Below, piece by piece: positions 4,804 to 5,963 of a stretch of DNA of 5,963 nucleotides. Source of the stretch: JAJZCD01 sp964570005 (GTDB lineage: Bacteria; Patescibacteriota; Saccharimonadia; Saccharimonadales; UBA4665); the NCBI GenBank assembly GCA_964570005.1, contig CAZMWE010000052.1:1-5963 (forward strand). The letters run 5' to 3'. The notes beneath the pieces are model-generated. The model searched no databases. It saw only the letters and a program-made list of their open reading frames with translations, and was not told the origin of the DNA. Positions within the stretch are counted from its first letter, which is position 1. Each line of letters begins with the position of its first letter. The translations under genes were made by a program, and so were the position numbers.

Positions 4804-4830
4804 ATGCATGTGGTAGGCTATGGTGTATGA
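4804..4830 (+). CDS. possible 8-codon leader ORF upstream of the DUF2127-like gene
   Basis: AGGAG (4791-4795), 8 bases before an ATG, precedes an ORF reading MHVVGYGV-stop. Its TGA overlaps the ATG of the next gene as ATGA. This would be a ribosome-loading leader that couples translation to the membrane protein. It competes with the alternative that transcription starts from the -10-like TAGGCT at 4814-4819, in which case the leader would not be transcribed. If real it needs a promoter further upstream, which I cannot place with confidence. Confidence 0.3.
   Translation: MHVVGYGV
4811..4819 (+). promoter_or_regulatory. candidate extended -10 of the DUF2127-like gene
   Basis: TGG-TAGGCT ends 7 bases before the ATG at 4827, matching the spacing of the other genes here. 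The box itself is weak, with only TA and the final T fitting the consensus. TTGAAC at 4785-4790 looks like a -35 but is 23 bases away, too far. The stretch 4694-4826 otherwise holds only the divergent promoter and the possible leader ORF. Confidence 0.4.
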
Positions 4831-5345
4831 GCTGGTATCATCCAACGAATCTTTTCGACAAAGTTTTTGAGGGAGGCATCATCCTCAAGGGTGTCGATGG
4901 TCTACTGGAACTCTTGGGCGGGTTACTAGTGCTGTTCGTGTCGCCGGCAACACTTCATAACTTCATTACGTTCGTTACACACCGTGAGCTGGTGGATGAT
5001 CCGCATGACAAAATTGCCAACTTACTGGTGCATGCTACCAGCCATTACGCGTCTGGTGGGCGCATCTTTCTCGTAGTTTATCTGTGGGTTCACGCGGCTA
5101 TCAAGCTCATCGCGGTTGTCGGCATACTTAAGAATTGGCTATGGGCCTATCCGTTTTCACTTGTATCCTTGGGGCTGCTGGCACTGTACCAACTCTACAC
5201 CATCATTTTCGTAAAAGCGTCAACCGGAATGATATTACTAACGGTATTTGACGTAATAATTCTTGGGTTAATCTGGCGAGAATATAAGATTGTACTTAAA
5301 CGTAGAGACTCAGCCACTGCAGATTCTGCTATAAGTGGTCTGTAG
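4827..5345 (+). CDS. DUF2127-like four-helix membrane protein
   Basis: The 172-residue protein has predicted membrane helices at about 16-38, 81-101, 106-129 and 134-150 and a charged cytoplasmic-looking tail (REYKIVLKRR). The N-terminal pattern FDKVFEGGIILKGVDGLLELLGG and the later SLGLLALYQLYTIIF and FDVIILGLIWREY are typical of DUF2127 predicted membrane proteins, a family with no known function. A polar region of about 40 residues between helices 1 and 2 contains several His residues (60, 69, 73). An in-frame TTG at 4785 would add 14 residues, but the ATG at 4827 gives the family-like N-terminus and fits both the -10-like box and the leader-ORF overlap. It converges on the next gene with 36 bases between stops and no clear terminator. 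Confidence 0.85.
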   Translation: MSWYHPTNLFDKVFEGGIILKGVDGLLELLGGLLVLFVSPATLHNFITFVTHRELVDDPHDKIANLLVHATSHYASGGRIFLVVYLWVHAAIKLIAVVGILKNWLWAYPFSLVSLGLLALYQLYTIIFVKASTGMILLTVFDVIILGLIWREYKIVLKRRDSATADSAISGL

Positions 5346-5381
5346 CCATCTATAACGTAGTAGAGTTCCGATCTGACGAGT

Positions 5382-5963
5382 CTAACCCTTCAGTTTCAGT
5401 ATACTCGGCGGAGTTGGTGAGGGCAGCGCTGGGGTACTCTGCAGGTCGGGATATGTAGCGGCTGGTGTCTCGGGCGAGTATATGATGACGGTAGGGTCGT
5501 AGTTGATTGGAATACACGCGTCCCGGCAACCGCTGTCATGCGAATGATCAAGCCTGCTTGTATCTATGTAGAGTACGCCGTTCTTAACACTGGTCTTCAC
5601 CGTGGAAATATTTGAGTTGCCCCAGTACTGCACACTTACCGAATATTTTGGAGACCACTGGTAGCGTATGTCACCAGCAGCGTTATCCAGGTTCACTTCT
5701 GTAAATGGTTGCACCGTATACACCACGGTATGAATATGAGAGTTGTAGCGGTCGCGAATTTGCGGTGCAACGTCGGCGGACAATGCGCCACCAACGGCGA
5801 GACCGGCGAATAGCAGGCCCACCAGCATGCCTGTTATCCAAGTGTGAATCGGCCACTTGCGGCGAAACAGAGCCATACCAAACAGCACGATGAATATCGA
5901 TATAACCGCGCCCACCCCTGCAGCAATGTATACCACCAGGTGCTCCTTGATGCCTACCGGGAA
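5382..5963 (-). CDS. envelope protein: two membrane helices plus DUF2807/DUF4097-like domain, probably 5'-partial
   Basis: The minus-strand frame is open to the window edge (FPVGIKEHL before the GTG at 5936). Counting from that GTG as residue 1, membrane helices lie at about 3-24 and 33-53. They are separated by a basic turn (FRRKWPIH) and followed by an outside domain: PFTEVNLDNAAGDIRYQW (77-94), YSVSVQYWGN (98-107) and VKTSVKNGVLYIDTS (113-127). This looks like the beta-repeat domain DUF2807/DUF4097, often found behind PspC and membrane helices in envelope-stress proteins. It carries a CRDAC pair of cysteines (137, 141), possibly a disulfide. After VIIYSPE (150-156) the domain gives way to a Pro/Ser/Thr-rich tail (157-184) instead of further beta repeats, so the domain looks short. 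A PspC domain upstream of the edge is my expectation, not seen. Confidence 0.75.
   Translation of the reverse strand, partial: FPVGIKEHLVVYIAAGVGAVISIFIVLFGMALFRRKWPIHTWITGMLVGLLFAGLAVGGALSADVAPQIRDRYNSHIHTVVYTVQPFTEVNLDNAAGDIRYQWSPKYSVSVQYWGNSNISTVKTSVKNGVLYIDTSRLDHSHDSGCRDACIPINYDPTVIIYSPETPAATYPDLQSTPALPSPTPPSILKLKG
5943..5948 (-). promoter_or_regulatory. Shine-Dalgarno-like AAGGAG before an internal GTG
   Basis: AAGGAG lies 6 bases before the GTG at 5936-5934, an ideal spacing. It may start a short form of the envelope protein. It also fits in frame as coding sequence (Lys-Glu) of a longer protein, which I favour from the domain layout. Because the other main genes appear leaderless, a true Shine-Dalgarno start here would stand out. 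Confidence 0.35.

Noticed and set aside
5313..5338. CCACT...AGTGG hairpin near the end of the DUF2127-like gene as a terminator
   Set aside because: The 5-bp stem with a 16-base loop and no T-tract, ahead of the stop codon, is too weak to call.
1..5963. CRISPR array, transposase or integrase gene
   Set aside because: No regularly spaced short repeats and no recombinase, transposase or Cas-like protein motifs were seen on either strand.

Overview
The window looks like a piece of a bacterial chromosome of moderate GC. Several traits point to a reduced, Patescibacteria-like lineage (candidate phyla radiation, perhaps Saccharibacteria). The first six main genes lack a usual Shine-Dalgarno leader. 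Their start codons sit 6-10 bases after an extended -10 promoter element, as in leaderless mRNAs. Intergenic gaps are short, proteins are small, and the tRNA-Met is initiator-like with a non-standard anticodon stem. The taxonomic call is inference, at low to moderate confidence.

Bases 1-2017, the left part, have a repeating layout. The 3' part of a tRNA-Met (CAT) is followed by a terminator hairpin, a short T-arm-like tag, an extended -10 promoter and an unknown acidic soluble protein (193-1002). After that gene come a GC-rich hairpin, a tRNA-like element ending in CCA, another terminator, another tag, another extended -10 and a two-helix membrane protein (1240-1800). The series then repeats once more before an SDR oxidoreductase (2018-2749). 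The two intergenic modules (about 1036-1239 and 1815-2017) are diverged copies of each other. Inside the tRNA-like element all 8 proposed base pairs survive four sequence differences, and the loop is nearly unchanged. This is the most unusual feature of the window: an apparent array of unrelated single-gene units downstream of a tRNA, each bounded by the same RNA-like or recombination-site-like parts.

Bases 2749-3733 hold a possible 33-codon ORF that overlaps the SDR stop, then a PhzF-family isomerase-like protein with its own leaderless promoter. Convergent to it on the minus strand is an amidinotransferase/dimethylargininase-superfamily protein (3806-4693). It keeps the C-terminal Cys, but Asp stands where the family's catalytic His is expected.

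From 4694 to the end, a divergent promoter region leads to a four-helix DUF2127-like membrane protein (4827-5345). Its start overlaps the stop of a possible 8-codon leader ORF. Convergent to it, and running off the right edge, is an envelope protein with two membrane helices, a DUF2807/DUF4097-like beta domain and a proline-rich tail. It is probably the C-terminal part of a PspC-type protein.

No shared pathway is evident. The genes look like independent single-gene transcription units, and the array-like intergenic sequences are the main point of interest.
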